Below the pieces are notes generated by a model. It ran no database searches and had not been told where the DNA came from. It worked only from the letters and a program-made list of their open reading frames with translations. A program made the translations under genes and the position numbers. From Linyphia triangularis (lineage: Eukaryota > Arthropoda > Arachnida > Araneae > Linyphiidae), in the NCBI GenBank assembly GCA_963978545.1, contig OZ021726.1:51195959-51259958 (forward strand): a DNA stretch of 64,000 bases, in the 5' to 3' direction. Below, piece after piece: positions 25,524 through 38,007 of the stretch (the stretch's first letter is position 1; each line of letters begins with the position of its first letter).

Positions 25524-28000
25524 AAAACACTCGAAATTAAAATTAAATTTTGATTTAAAATAAAATAATAAAATCAATTATAAATTTAGAAATACAATAA
25601 AGTAATTTTAAATGAATAAATGAAGATCCACTTAGAGAGATGGGGGTTTTTGATGAAAAAAAATACTTTTTCTGTCTTTTTAACCAACAAAATGGCAACC
25701 AATAAAAGAATAATTTTTCTGTAAATCAAAATCAGCTGAATTTAGAACCATAAAATTTTACCTTTAAAAAAAAGAAAAAAAAAGAAAGAAAAAAAAAATT
25801 ATCTGAAATTTAAGTTTCCAATTGATCATCCAATTGTTCACTAGATTTATAAGAGACGGCTCCCTTGAATGGAAATGCGTAATTTTATTAGCCTGTTATG
25901 TTTTCATTTTATAAAATGTCTCATTTTAATAAGAACATTTCTCAATGGTTTCAAAATGTTGAAAACGTATGTCTACAATATCTTTTGGTATGGCTTTCTA
26001 TACTAATTTTTGACATAACTATTCAAAATTACTGAACCTGAATGTATGATCGAAAGTATTCTATCGCATTGAATTAAACGAGTATTTATTAACTTTATTT
26101 TTCTCAACAAAAAGAAAAAAAGCACCTCGTAAATACTTTTAAGAGTTTTCACTTACAGTTAAAATCATTTGGTAGGAAACAATAATTTACAAGAAAAGTA
26201 ATGTGTTGCAGAACGTCGACCATTCGTCTATGCTCTAGGAAATAGTCAGCAGACCTTTCACTTACCTCCGGGGGGGCGCTTCAGCTTCAGTGGGGAGAGT
26301 ACTAACTATGGAGTACTAGGTACGGGGTGTTTTCTTTTCTTTCTATTTTTTAACACTGGCAATAGTTTGCACGCTTGGAAAGGGAGAATGGTTTAAAGAT
26401 GGTAATAAAGATTGATAGTTTTCTTGAGTATAAGGAATGAGGCATCAGCTTAGGTGTGAAATCCAGATAAGAGATTTAAATAACCCGAACATGAAATCCT
26501 GACCTCACCTGTTTTGAAATAATTAATTTTAAAATTCAACAGAGTTACCAATTTAATTATTCTCAATACCTCCACATATTTTTCAATATTAAAATATGAA
26601 CAAATCTCCACATTTGTAAACAAATCGCAGAATATCAGCACTACAAAGACATCTAAATGAGTATTATAAGTTAAAAATTTTAGAGGTCACTGAGCAATTC
26701 CGCTAATTTCTTTTCAATAGCTATCGCGTCTACTTTTTTTTTTATGAAATACCAATCCTTGGGTGAATGAAAAGACAAATTTTAAATGTGGTCCTTTAAT
26801 TTGGGAAAAAGATTCTATGATATCAAAATGAAATTCCTGTACACCGGTAGAGAATAAATATTAGATTAAAACAAAATTATAAGGTCAAAACTATAAAGCA
26901 AAGCGTTTATCTTAGTTTCCTTTCTCGGAACATTGGACTTTTACGGAGGATTTTACTATTTATTGGACAGGACACTGGACATCATTATTTTACTGAGTTA
27001 ATTCCTTCCATTACAGTGAAAGAAGTCTTGTGAAGCGAGAATGAATTTTTGTCAATTACAGTATTTTAATGTAAACTAAACTAAAGTAAAAAAAAAAGGA
27101 AAAGTAAAAAAACTGTTTCATTTTCGTTCCTTATAGCTAAATAGACTTATAGAAAGGATAATTTTAAAACAATTACAGAACTTTTTTGTAGTTAGAATAG
27201 ATATTTGATTCACAAGAGATTAAAATATATATATATACAAAAGTGTCCTTGTTTGAGCTTGGTATATAGCATTAAAAAGTATTTTAGAAAAAATTAATTA
27301 GCCCATTAATTTTAAATTACATTTAGCGAGTAGTAAAAATATACGCGACAGATTAAATAATATCACATATTAATTACAAAAACATCAATAACTAGTATAA
27401 CAACCATTGTTTAAGCTGGAGTACAAAATTTCTTTAGCAAAAAAAGCTAAAATCACAATTTTATTTTAGCAATTTGTTAAAATGATTACGAGTTCCATCA
27501 CTTGGGATGTTTAATTTAACCCAATTAAAACACTTTTTTTACTATAAAATCATTATTAACTTTAAATATAATGCTATTTTATACCAAAATCTCAACTGAA
27601 AAAATACTTTTCACTTTTGTTTGCTTGAGCTTTTAGGCTGATGTCTAACCTTGAGAAAACAAAAACAGTGATTTTGTACATTTAGTGTCAAAATGTTTTA
27701 GCAAAAGAGCTAAACAACACTTTCACTTTTTAGCATTTAAGAAAGTTCTTAAGCATTTTGCTAAAAAAGCACCCACAGCGTAATCGCTAATAACAACATT
27801 CATTTAGCATTATAAAACATGAAAAATTGTAGGATAGAGCCATTGAATTTATGCATTACAACCAAATTCAAAAACTTCACCCTTAACAATATCGATTAGA
27901 AAAGAAGGAAATCAATTTGACTTTTGTACAATATTTCAGGTCCTTGACTTCTAAGAACTAATTTTTTTTTTTTTTTTTTTTTCATTCCAATACAAACCAA
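25524..28000. other. AT-rich non-coding stretch
   Basis: About 2.5 kb without a supported gene. A short GC-richer island at about 26205-26335 (containing ccgggggggcgc) stands out but has no coding or RNA signature that I recognise. Confidence 0.4.
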
Positions 28001-28004
28001 ACAT

Positions 28005-28320
28005 ACTTGTAAGTGAAACAGAGAGGAACTGTCGTTGATGGACGACGCTCAAGGGTAGAGAACTCTGTGTTAAAGACGTTCTTTTTTCAACTTTTTATGC
28101 CTTTGTCGCATTTCTAAGGATATTTTAGAGCTGGGAATGTTAAATTATCTTAAAGGCAATTTTTGCCGATTTTGATCAAAAGCGTTAGAGCCGTTTTTTG
28201 GCAATTGTTGAAAGACATAATTTAATCAGTGGAAGCTACCTTATGTGCATACGCAATTTTGACAAAAACTTTAATGACAGGTCCTATGGCCACCACTAAC
28301 ACGTATTCCAAAGTAACCTG
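28005..28320 (+). repeat. Direct repeat A, copy 1
   Basis: About 315 bp recurring at 29110-29430 in the same orientation and diverged. Shared landmarks are ttttcaactttttatgc, gagccgttttttg-like and cagctaccttatg-like blocks in the same order. It is non-coding and probably an old element fragment. Confidence 0.7.
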
Positions 28321-29109
28321 TATTCCCAGGACGGAGCTATAAAATTTCTACTATAATACTTCTGACATTTGTACTTAAAAATCAGTAGGCATTCCAAATA
28401 GAATTTCTCAATTCACGGTTTTTTCCCTTCGATTCAAAAAACCATTCTTGAATGTATTCTCCCTTGAAATTTAGGCCTTTGTAATTATTTAGGTGTTACG
28501 AAGTAGCCTTCATTTTGATCGTTTTGCCCCATGAAAAAATAAATAAAGAACCAATCGATTTGAATTCGAAACCTAATAAGATTGCAATAAATTTAGCTTC
28601 TTGGTAACTGGAAAATTTATGAATATTTCAGGAAAACCTCAAAAAACACACATATTCGACAATTATTGAATAAATTACAACCTTTAGAAATTATAGCGAA
28701 TGTCCTCAACGATGGGATTGTTTTGACATAAAACGTTTAAGAAATATCAAAGTATTATGTTTTAACAAGTATGAATTTGTCCCCTTTAAAAATTTTTACA
28801 TTCTTTGCTATGCTACATTGCATTAGAAAATTTACATGAATTAAAAAAAAAAATATTTATGAAATACCACATTTTTACCTTTACGTTTGTAAAACATAAA
28901 AAACTTGGGATGTGGAACATCGCACAACTTTCAATTACACCATAATAATGACGTGGTTTTGTGTCGTTTACCGTTTTCATATTTTAATCGTTCATTTAGA
29001 AAAAATGGCCAGTTTTGGCGACATTTTTTGCGATAATTCTTGTATGGGTCTTTAAAAAAAAAAATTTAAAAAAAAAAAGTGATTTTGGCGATATACTTTT
29101 CAATAATTA

Positions 29110-29430
29110 TTCTTTCTTGTAAGTAAAACTGATGAGAAAAGAGAAAACGGTCTTTGATGAGGTACGCTCAAGGAAAGAGAACTGTATTACAGACATTCGT
29201 TTTTCAACTTTTTACGCAATTAAAGCATTTTTATAGGAATTTTTAAGGGGGGAATGTTTAGAACACCTTAAAAGGCATTACCACAGCGATTTTGAACAAA
29301 ATCATATGAGCCGTTTTTTATCACTTACTGAAAAACATGATTTTTTCACTGGCAGCTACCTTATGCGCATTTGGGGTTTTGACGAAAACCTTAATGGTAG
29401 GTCCCTATGCCATCACCAACCCGCAGACCA
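29110..29430 (+). repeat. Direct repeat A, copy 2
   Basis: The second copy of the ~315-bp repeat, ending about 60 bp before the inverted-repeat end at 29490. Its position could mean that it is the flank of the older element described there. Confidence 0.7.
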
Positions 29431-29489
29431 AATTTGAACATCGTAGGTCAATTTGTTCTGGAGTTATGCTGACCACGTACATACACACA

Positions 29490-29545
29490 GGAAGGGGGCG
29501 CGACCGGATATGACGTCAAAGGAAGTGACATCACCGGATATGCCG
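29490..29545 (+). repeat. Left member of a ~55-bp inverted repeat (partner 57221-57277)
   Basis: It begins ggaagggggcgcgaccgga and continues with CRE-like tgacgtca and aggaagtgacatcacc blocks. The reverse complement lies at 57221-57277 with few mismatches and abuts the right arm of the giant palindrome. It is a candidate terminal repeat of an older element interrupted by the Polinton. Confidence 0.6.
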
Positions 29546-29636
29546 TCACCTGAAGTCACGTGACCGGAAGTGGAGTTGAGTTGTTTCCCTCATGCTGCAG
29601 TTTTAGTTTCGGTTTCGTTATAAGCAGTTTGTGTAT

Positions 29637-29789
29637 GACGTCACAGTGAGAATGACGTCATAATGTGTTTTATATCAAAGTTTTGAACGGTGGCAACACT
29701 TTTTAGTTTTTGTTTCCAGTTAAATGGGGTTGAGTTGTTCTAGGGCTGCTTGTAAACGAAAAAGTTAGAGTGTTAGGCTTTTATTGTGT
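29637..29789 (+). repeat. 154-bp tandem-repeat unit, left of the Polinton
   Basis: One unit of the repeat that resumes at 45186. It contains gacgtcacagtgagaatgac with two gacgtc sites 17 nt apart, then a gtggcaacactttttagt block and a gagttgttctagggctgct block. It is in the same orientation as the units to the right, so it is flank and not part of the Polinton terminal repeat. Confidence 0.85.
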
Positions 29790-29795
29790 GACGTC
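29790..29795. other. Polinton target-site duplication, left
   Basis: GACGTC immediately before the element's first base. The identical hexamer follows its last base at 45186-45191. Six-bp duplications are typical of Polintons. Confidence 0.88.
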
Positions 29796-30490
29796 AGTAG
29801 TGTAAATATGGGGGTTCTGTGTCAATGGCGCTGAGGTGGCGCCATGGGATTTGTGGTGGCGCTATACTAGATGAGGTTCTGGGTCAGTGGCGCTGTGGGT
29901 TTAGTGTGGCGTTGTGAATTGTGGCGCTATACTAGATGAGGTTTTGGGTCAGTGTGGCGCTATTCTAGATTAGGTTTGGGGGGTCATTGCGGGGTGTTAC
30001 AGAAAGAGGTAATATGAAATGATGTCATTTAAGATTGCGTCTTCGCAAACGGGGATTGCGTAAAAAGACGAATTGTATTATTTAATAGTGGAGACATTTT
30101 AAATAGTTGGTTTTGAGATTTGCAGAGATTTTCCTGTGAGAAAATTTGTTTAAGAGCGGTAGGTAAGATAATATAAGCCTATGTCTTTACAGAAAGGGAT
30201 TAACTGATCTTATAAGAAAGCGATGCGGTAGGTATGAATCATTATCCCACTCCTTCGCGAAAGAGATTAACTAAGCCCCGTGAAACTAGCTGTAAGTGTG
30301 AATCATAGGTCGCCCCGCTTCATACAGGGATTATCCCCATAGGGCAAAGAAGTTGTGTGTAATACTAGACATACATATATTTTATATAAATGAAGTTATA
30401 TTGCAATACAGTTTAAGGATTTTCTAAAATCGTATTACCATTCAGTGATAGACATAATTTTTGAAAAAATCTAACTATACGGTAATTACA
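29796..30490. repeat. Polinton left terminal inverted repeat, with an insertion
   Basis: Bases 29796-30126 pair with the right end. The outer part carries tandemly repeated gtggcgctat-type segments, as is common in Polinton termini. At 30127 the match is interrupted by a 244-bp block (to about 30370) absent from the right repeat, and then resumes. The block is a copy of the region just upstream of the polymerase gene. Confidence 0.85.
30127..30370 (+). repeat. Copy of the polymerase upstream block inside the left terminal repeat
   Basis: Matches 31256-31502 along its full length (shared start gtgagaaaatttgttt; shared end gtaatactagacat). It is absent at the equivalent place in the right terminal repeat, so it is an insertion or gene-conversion product. 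Confidence 0.85.
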
Positions 30491-30800
30491 TTATTTAATA
30501 AAGGAGAAATTTTTAATAGATGGTTTTTGAGATTTGCAAAGTGCATATATTTTAACTAGGTTTTTATATAAATGGAGTTTTATTGGAATACAGTTTAAGG
30601 ATTTTCTAATTCGTATTACCATTTACTGATAAAAATAAACACATAAATTTGAAAAAATCTAACAACGGGAATTGTGTTATTTAATAGTGGGAAATTTTAA
30701 TTAGATGATTTTGAGATCTGTAAAGTGCATATATTTTAACTAAGTTTTATATAAATGGATTAATTAATACAGTTTAAGGATTTTTCATAAATGAGAGAAT
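30371..30800 (+). repeat. ~183-bp tandem repeat derived from terminal-repeat sequence
   Basis: The segment with gtgcatatattttaacta, tatataaatgga and cagtttaaggatttt recurs about 2.6 times at ~180-bp spacing (about 30368, 30531, 30714). One unit corresponds to 44705-44830 in the right terminal repeat. Confidence 0.75.
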
Positions 30801-31579
30801 AATTAATTTTGGTAACCTAATGACTTTGCATGCCAATGTTCGGAATCCACGTTAAGCTGTAGGCTCCCACGGGATTAGTAGTTATAGTTCATTGAAATAG
30901 CTCATTGGGCTTAGAAAACCATTGAATAATTAATTTAAATTGTTAAGGAAAAAGTATATTCCTGGGGGTATAAGAAATTAATGTATCGCAAATAAAAACT
31001 TACAGTTGAATTATATATTTAAATGCAACCTTATTTGGAATCTTTATAGTTTCACAAGTTGTAGTAAATAGATTTTCAAAGTTCGAAAATACAATGCTTA
31101 AAACGAATTTATTACTTAAATATATTTAGATAATTTTGAAAAAGAGTTTTTAAAAAACCATTATATCTAAGGTTTCTTATACATTTTTCAGAAATTAAAT
31201 ATATGTATTTAACTACATTTAAAAATGGTGTAAAAATGCACTTTGAGAAAAGATTTATTTTCCCGTGAGAAAATTTGTTTGAGAGTGATAGGTAAGATAA
31301 TATAAGCCTATGTCTTTACAAAAAGGGATTAACTGATCTTATAAGAAAGCGATGCGGTAGGTATGAATCATTATCCCACTCCTTCGCGAAAGAGATTAAC
31401 TAAGTTCAGTGAGACTTGCTGTTAGTGTGAATCATAGGTTGCCCCACTCCATACAGGGATTACCCCTATCGGCCAAAGAAGTTGCATGTAATACTAGACA
31501 TGTGACTATGAGTCTATGTACGGGTATAAGAATGCGGTTCTCGGCATTTCATGTCATTTACGATCTGTCTTTAGATACG
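30801..31579 (+). promoter_or_regulatory. Polymerase upstream region
   Basis: Non-coding sequence before the chosen polymerase start. It includes the duplicated block 31256-31502. Its duplication into the terminal repeat and the absence of other genes suggest promoter or enhancer content, but I see no clear TATA box at the expected distance. Confidence 0.4.
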
Positions 31580-31913
31580 ATGGACCCTCTCAACGATGCA
31601 GAAGCTATCGCGGACATTTATTTTGATGATGAGGTGTTTGATCCGCTCATGTGCACAATCTGTTTTCAAACTCTAAAATATAGAAAGGATTTACTGCGCC
31701 ATTTGAGAACCGTGCATGGGGACGTCTCTCATAAATGTGAACTCTGCAACGTGTCCTTTAGTCGTTTAGAGGCAAAGAAAAGACATTTGTTGTCGCACAG
31801 CCATAACAAACGATCAAAAAACAGTGAAAAGGATCGTAAACGTGCTCGTCTTTCTACTAATGAACCAACTACTTCAACTGTAGACCAGACGACTTTACCG
31901 ACTTCTGTACTCC

Positions 31914-32060
31914 AACAACAACCGACCACTTCAACTGCTTCGCCGATTTCTGTGCCCCAATAACAACCGACCACTTCAACTGCTTCACCGATTTCTGTGC
32001 CCCAACAACAACCGACCACTTCAACTGCTTCACCGATTTCTGTGCCCCAACAACAACCGA
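31914..32060 (+). repeat. 45-bp coding minisatellite in polymerase exon 1
   Basis: Just over three copies of a 45-bp unit encoding 15 residues with PTTSTASPISVPQ. One copy has TAA where the others have CAA (31961-31963). A repeat-length change here would not affect the frame. Confidence 0.9.
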
Positions 32061-32724
32061 GTACGTCAACTGCTAACCGTCCACGATACGAGAAGAGTTT
32101 AGATACCTTTTTAACGTCCTTCATCTATCCATGTGAGGTCGATTGTCAGGACTTAACACTTTTTCTTCGAAACAGCGAAGTGGAGATTGCTGAAAGAATT
32201 CATAAACTTGTTTTGAATGGCCTGAAATGGTACCTAAACGCCGTGACACTCTTCACTCGAAAAATCTCAGAAACGGAGAATGAGATTAGTTCTGCATACT
32301 TTCGATCATGTTGTGACACCACCCTTTCTGGGGAGACCGTAAACTTGGATAAAGCTATACAAAAGGTATTAACTTTTTATTTTATTTTTTATTAGTATTT
32401 CTCACATTTTGCATACATGTTTCAAAGCTTTTTAATTTTAAACTTGATGTTAATAGAACCTATTTTAAGAGGGTTGATTTGTAGAGTAGTTTTTAAAGAA
32501 ATGAATTTAATAATATTTCATAAATAAGTGTACATGTTTCAAAGCTTTAAATTTAAACTTGATGTTTTTAGAATCTATTTTTAAGAAGTTTGATTTGTAG
32601 ATTAGTTTTTAAAGAAATAGAAAAAAGGTCAACATTTCATTCAATTTAAATTCACTTGTATAATATTTCATAAGTGTACCTGTTTCAAAGCTTTAAATTT
32701 GATGTTTTTAGAATCTATTTTAAG

Positions 32725-32901
32725 GTTGGTTGTATTCAGATTATCTGGCGCCGTCAGCTACACGAGGGCTATAATGCGCCGAAACATTCGTCATTAGACA
32801 AGCCAACATACATTTACAAACACCCATGCCAACACGGGACTCGAACCCGCAACCTCGCGGTCTAGAAGCCAGCACGCTAACCACTATACCGTTTGGTCGG
32901 C
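32725..32901 (-). mobile_element. tRNA-derived SINE, copy 3 (inside the polymerase intron)
   Basis: The same family as at 7873 and 25334, on the minus strand, flanked by the exact 14-bp duplication gaatctattttaag (32711-32724 and 32902-32915). It shows that a host retroposon inserted into the Polinton after or during its residence in this genome. Confidence 0.93.
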
Positions 32902-32945
32902 GAATCTATTTTAAGAGGTTTGATATATAATATATATATATATAT

Positions 32946-33151
<206 letters not shown>

Positions 33152-36100
33152 CCAACTTAATAGTAGTTAAAAAAAATAATAACACATGTTGTTTCCGAAA
33201 TAGACTTTACATAAACAGTTGTACATGCACTAAAATATTTAGAAGTAATTAGTTGAAAACATATAAGTTTTTTAAGGAACACATAGACTCTATACTAAAT
33301 ATTTATTTTCTTTATAGATTCTAACATCATTTGAAGAGTATGAAGGTCGAGATTCTGGATGGGTTCTTGATCGAGTTCTACACTTAGAAATAAGGACTGC
33401 TGTGTACGAGCCCCTGCAAGCTTCATCTTACATGGAGCTACCCAAACAAATGAAGAATTGTAAAGCTGTCCTAAACATACAGAATAAAGATAGTAAGTGT
33501 TTTCTTTGGTGTATTTTAGCTGCCTTACATACAGTTCTACATGGTAACAACCCCCGCAGAGTGTCAAAATATATACCCTTTGAGAATGAACTAAACACCA
33601 CTGGCATTCATTTTCCTACACCAATTTCTGATATAAATTTATTTGAAAAATTAAACAACATTTCCATTAATATATATGCTTTTGAAAAAGAGGTCTTCCC
33701 TCTTAGAATAACTAAAGTTAATTGTGATCGACATGTAGATTTACTGTATATAGCCAATGATCAAAATCAGCATTATTGCCTCATTAAAGATTTAAATCGT
33801 TTTTTATCACATTTAACTAAGCACAAGCAAGGAGCTTATTACTGTTATTTGTGCTTACATAGATTTACATTAGCAGAAACTTTGAAAGCACATATTGAAA
33901 ATTGTAAAATACAGAAAGTTCAAAAAATTAAAATGCCTACACAAACCAATAAATGGCTACCATTTGAGAAACACCAATTTAGTTTACAGGTCCCCTACAC
34001 CATATATGCTGATTTTTAATCAATTTTGTTAAAAACGGACTCATGTACTCCAAACCCTAGTCATTCTTCTACTGTACCTATTTCATATCATAAAGCATGT
34101 GGTTTTTCATATGTTATTGTAAATTCCAATGGGGAGCTTTTCAAAAAACCAGTTGTATATAGAGGAGAAGACGCTGCTGATGTTTTTTGGCAAATTTAAT
34201 AGAAGAGGAAGCGGTTCTTAAAGCAATACTTAAGGTTAAAAAACCCATGGTTCTCTCTCATAAAGATGAGTTAAATTTTGTAAACAATAAAATATGCCAT
34301 ATATGTGAAAAACGCCTTAACGGAGATAGGGTCCGCTACCACGACCACGTCACTTCAGCGTACAGGGGGGGCTAGTCACAATCAATGTAATTTAAAATAT
34401 CAGATAGCTAAACACATCCCCGTAATATTGCATAATTTAAAAAACTATGATGCACACCTAATTTTGCAGAGTATTGGAAAGTTCAAGGATAGGAAGATAC
34501 ATTGCATTCCTACCAACAGTGAAAAGTTTATATCCTTTTCACTGGGAGATTTGAGGTTTTTAGATTCGCTACAATTTTTAAATGCTTCTCTGGAAAAACT
34601 CGTTTCTAGCACAGAAAAAGTGGATCTAAAACTTACCAGGAAACACTTTGGCGGAAAAGCCGACCTCCTGTTTAGGAAAGGTTGCTATGCATACGAATAC
34701 ATGGACAACTTTAAAAAATTTGAAGAAAGGTGTCTCCCACCCAAACAAGAATTTTACAGTCATTTGACTGAATCGCATATTTCTAATGATGATTACGATT
34801 TTGCTCAAAAGGTATGGAATGATTTCAATTTAGAAACGATGGGAGATTATCATGACCTGTATGTCACCACTGATGTATTGCTTTTGGCAGATATTTTCCA
34901 AAATTTTAGAGTTTTCTCTCTCAAATTTTATAAACTGGATCCATGCCACTTTTACACAGCCCCTGGCCTTGCATGGCAAGCTTTCTTGCGCATGTCGAGT
35001 GTCAAGTTGGAGCTCTTAGTGGATCCAGACATGCACCTGTTTATAGAGAGAGGAGTTCGAGGTGGTATCGCAATGATATCGAATAGGTTCTGTGAGGCCA
35101 ACAATATGTATGTAGAGGGTTTCGACTCAAATAGGCCATCCAATTACATCATGTATTTAGATGCAAACAACCTCTATGGATGGGCTATGTGTCAATCACT
35201 CCCTACCCATGCTTTCCAGTGGTACAGTGGTCCACTTGACTTCACGAATGTACCGGATGATGCTGATACTGGGTATATTTTAGAGGCGGACTTAGAATAT
35301 CCTCAAACTCTCCACAAGGAACACAACGATTATCCCCTCGCCCCTGAAAAATTAACAATTTCGCCAGAGATGATTTCGCTTTATAATAAGGCTTTGGCAG
35401 AAAAATTGCATCTGAAAGTTCATTATGCCACAAAACTTGTACCGAACTTAATGCCAAAAACCAAGTACATTGTGCATTATAGGAATTTAAAGCAATATGT
35501 TTCATTAGGGTTAAAAGTGACAAAGGTCCACTCCATACTTAAATTTCAGCAACGACCATGGTTAAAACAATATATAAATTTTAACACTGAACAACGAAAA
35601 ATGGCCACATCATCTTTTCAAAAAGATCTCTTCAAACTTTTAAATAATGCAATATTTGGTAAAACCATAGAAAATTTACGCAACAGACGACAAATAGATC
35701 TAGTCACTAATGATAGGAAAGCTCGAAAATTAGTCGCTCAACCTAGCTTTCATTCATATCAAATTATTAATGAGGACCTAACTTCAATTGAGCGAAAAGT
35801 GACTAGCCTCCACCTCAATAGACCCTGTTTTATTGGTTTTACCATTCTGGATTTGTCTAAAACTCTAATGTACGACTTTCATTACAACTATATGAGACAA
35901 AAATACGGGTCTAAATGTGAACTACTTTTCACCGACACGGATAGCTTATGTTATAACATTACTACCAACGACATTTATGATGATATGAGATCTGATGCCG
36001 AGCTATTCGATTTTTCTGATTATCCGATAGACCATGGGCTTTTTAGTGTTAAGAACAAAAAAGTAGTTGGTAAGATGAAAGATGAACTTTCCGGAAATAT

Positions 36101-36401
36101 TGCAATTGAATTTATTGGACTTAAACCCAAAATGTATAGTTTGAAAAGCTCCACTGAGGAAAAAAAGACCGCAAAAGGTGTCAGTAAGACAATTGTAAAA
36201 AGACAACTAAAACATGCAGATTATAAAAATGCCCTAATTTCAGAATGTCGTAGCATTGGACAAGCTCATCGAATTATTAGTAAAAATCATGTTTTGCAAA
36301 CAGTTTGCTATACGAAATCAACTTTATGTCCATATGATACGAAGAGGTTTGTCTTAGAAGATGGCATTTCATCTTTAGCCTATGGGCATTATGAAATTTG
36401 A

Positions 36402-37083
36402 TTTTATATGTAAAGAGTTTTTGTTGTATAGAAAAACAAAATGTATAATTTTTTATTGTTTTATTTGTGAAATTACTTTTTGCAAAGTATCTTTATTTGT
36501 GCTTTTTTATTTTTTATAAATAAAATTATTGTATTTCATACATTGTTGTTATTATTCCATTTAAAATGATTTTTTTTTTACAAAGACATTTTGAAAACAC
36601 CAATACTTTTACAAATTTTAAAAACTGATTTATACTTTTTGAGAGAAATAAGAAAAAAGGATCTTGGTTTGAAAAGGTATTTCTTAAATTCTCATAGGTT
36701 TCAAAACCGGAAACTAGTTCTCACATGTTACAGAAAATGCAAACAGGGATTATGTTAGTATAGTAGGCAAGGTTTTCTCTGATAAGAAACCTAAGACTAG
36801 ATGAATCATAAGGGGAGATCTCAATGAAGTGAGTATGGCTTAAGTGATAAGGGATTATCTAAAGCAGATGGTGAGAAGGACGTGAGTAGTATGATAAGAT
36901 CATGTGATTACTTGAAGCATGTGATGTCGTAAGAGAGAATGACGTTGAAGGACTTTAGCCAATCATTTATAGAATAGAGGGCGCTTTTCTATCTAAGCGC
37001 ACTTCTACTATCAGCGATATAACCTCATTTCTCGCTTTGGAGTTGGTGTTTGAAGTCGCTACTTGCCTCGTTTCGTGTTAAAA
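36402..37083 (+). promoter_or_regulatory. Polymerase 3' end and upstream region of the AlkB-like gene
   Basis: AATAAA at 36519-36524 follows the polymerase stop by ~120 nt and is a likely polyadenylation signal. The remainder (about 36700-37083) should hold the promoter of the next gene. Motifs such as agggattat recur here and in the polymerase upstream block, but no TATA box is placed convincingly. Confidence 0.45.
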
Positions 37084-38007
37084 ATGGCTGCTGATTTAAA
37101 TATTGAAAATATTGAACATTTCTATGATTCGGACTATTCTCAACAATTGCTTCTTGAATTGTTGAAATTCAACTATCAAGATTTGAAACTATCTTTCAAT
37201 GGGAGAAGTTATAGTCCTAAAAGAAAGGTCCTTGCATTTGGTGATATTGGACTTTGCTATGCCTTCTCCGGAAGGAGTGTCGCTGCTGAATCATGGACCC
37301 CCACGCTACTAACCATTAAGAATGACGTTGAGAGAAAGACTGGCCAAGAATTCAACTGTGCCCTTCTCAACTACTACTCTGATGGATATGCTAAAATAGG
37401 AGCACACAAGGACGATGAAGCAAGTCTCGACCCGACGTCTATCATCCCCACGCTGAGTCTTGGAGCCTCCCGTACCATGCAGTTTGCTCGACCCAAATTC
37501 AATTCTCACAAGGTGTTGATGAAAAGTGGATCGCTTCTTCTCATGAAGCCGCCAACAAACAACTTCTGGAGCCATGAGATTCCTACCGAACCTGCTGTAA
37601 CGGAGCCTAGAATCAGCATTACCTTCCGGAAACTCATTAAGAAACCCCAAGATATTGGCCCCCACAAGTCTCCTTCGCAAAAGCGATCGTTTGATGAAAC
37701 CTTTCCTGATGACGACTGGTTGACCCGACTTTATGCCCCAGCAAAGAAGAATAGTGTGTGCCTAAAGGAGTGTAACCTCGGCTTTGGTTTCCTAGTGTCA
37801 CTTCAACAGTATGACTCTCGTCTTTTTATTCACATGAATCAATATACTACACAAAGTGGTACCCAGAAAATTGTTATGAATATGGAGACATTTACTGACT
37901 TTCATACCAAAATTTTTCACGTGGATACTAAATATTCAACATCAAGTGTTATTTGTAACAACCAACTTGTGATCCTATCCCATAAAGGTGAGCTAGTTTT
38001 TAAGTAA
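37084..38007 (+). CDS. AlkB-like 2-oxoglutarate/Fe(II) dioxygenase with possible PC4-like C-terminal part
   Basis: 307 residues from ATG 37084 (aaaATGg). The AlkB core is clear: NYYSDGYAKIGAHKDDE gives the HxD iron ligands (His108, Asp110), SLGASRTMQFA follows, SHEIP supplies the distal histidine (about 164), and RISITFR the 2-oxoglutarate-binding arginines (about 175 and 182). AlkB proteins oxidatively remove methyl groups from nucleic-acid bases. Residues about 235-275 (GFLVSLQQYDSRLFIHMNQY and on) resemble the PC4 single-strand-DNA-binding fold; that is a tentative reading. The gene lies directly after the polymerase on the same strand, so repair of single-stranded replication intermediates is a reasonable role. 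The frame continues open beyond the TAA at 38005-38007 (next entry), so the present product may be truncated. Confidence 0.85.
   Translation: MAADLNIENIEHFYDSDYSQQLLLELLKFNYQDLKLSFNGRSYSPKRKVLAFGDIGLCYAFSGRSVAAESWTPTLLTIKNDVERKTGQEFNCALLNYYSDGYAKIGAHKDDEASLDPTSIIPTLSLGASRTMQFARPKFNSHKVLMKSGSLLLMKPPTNNFWSHEIPTEPAVTEPRISITFRKLIKKPQDIGPHKSPSQKRSFDETFPDDDWLTRLYAPAKKNSVCLKECNLGFGFLVSLQQYDSRLFIHMNQYTTQSGTQKIVMNMETFTDFHTKIFHVDTKYSTSSVICNNQLVILSHKGELVFK

Noticed and set aside
31729..32124. Minus-strand open frames opposite the polymerase exon 1 minisatellite
   Set aside because: They mirror the 45-bp coding repeat on the other strand.
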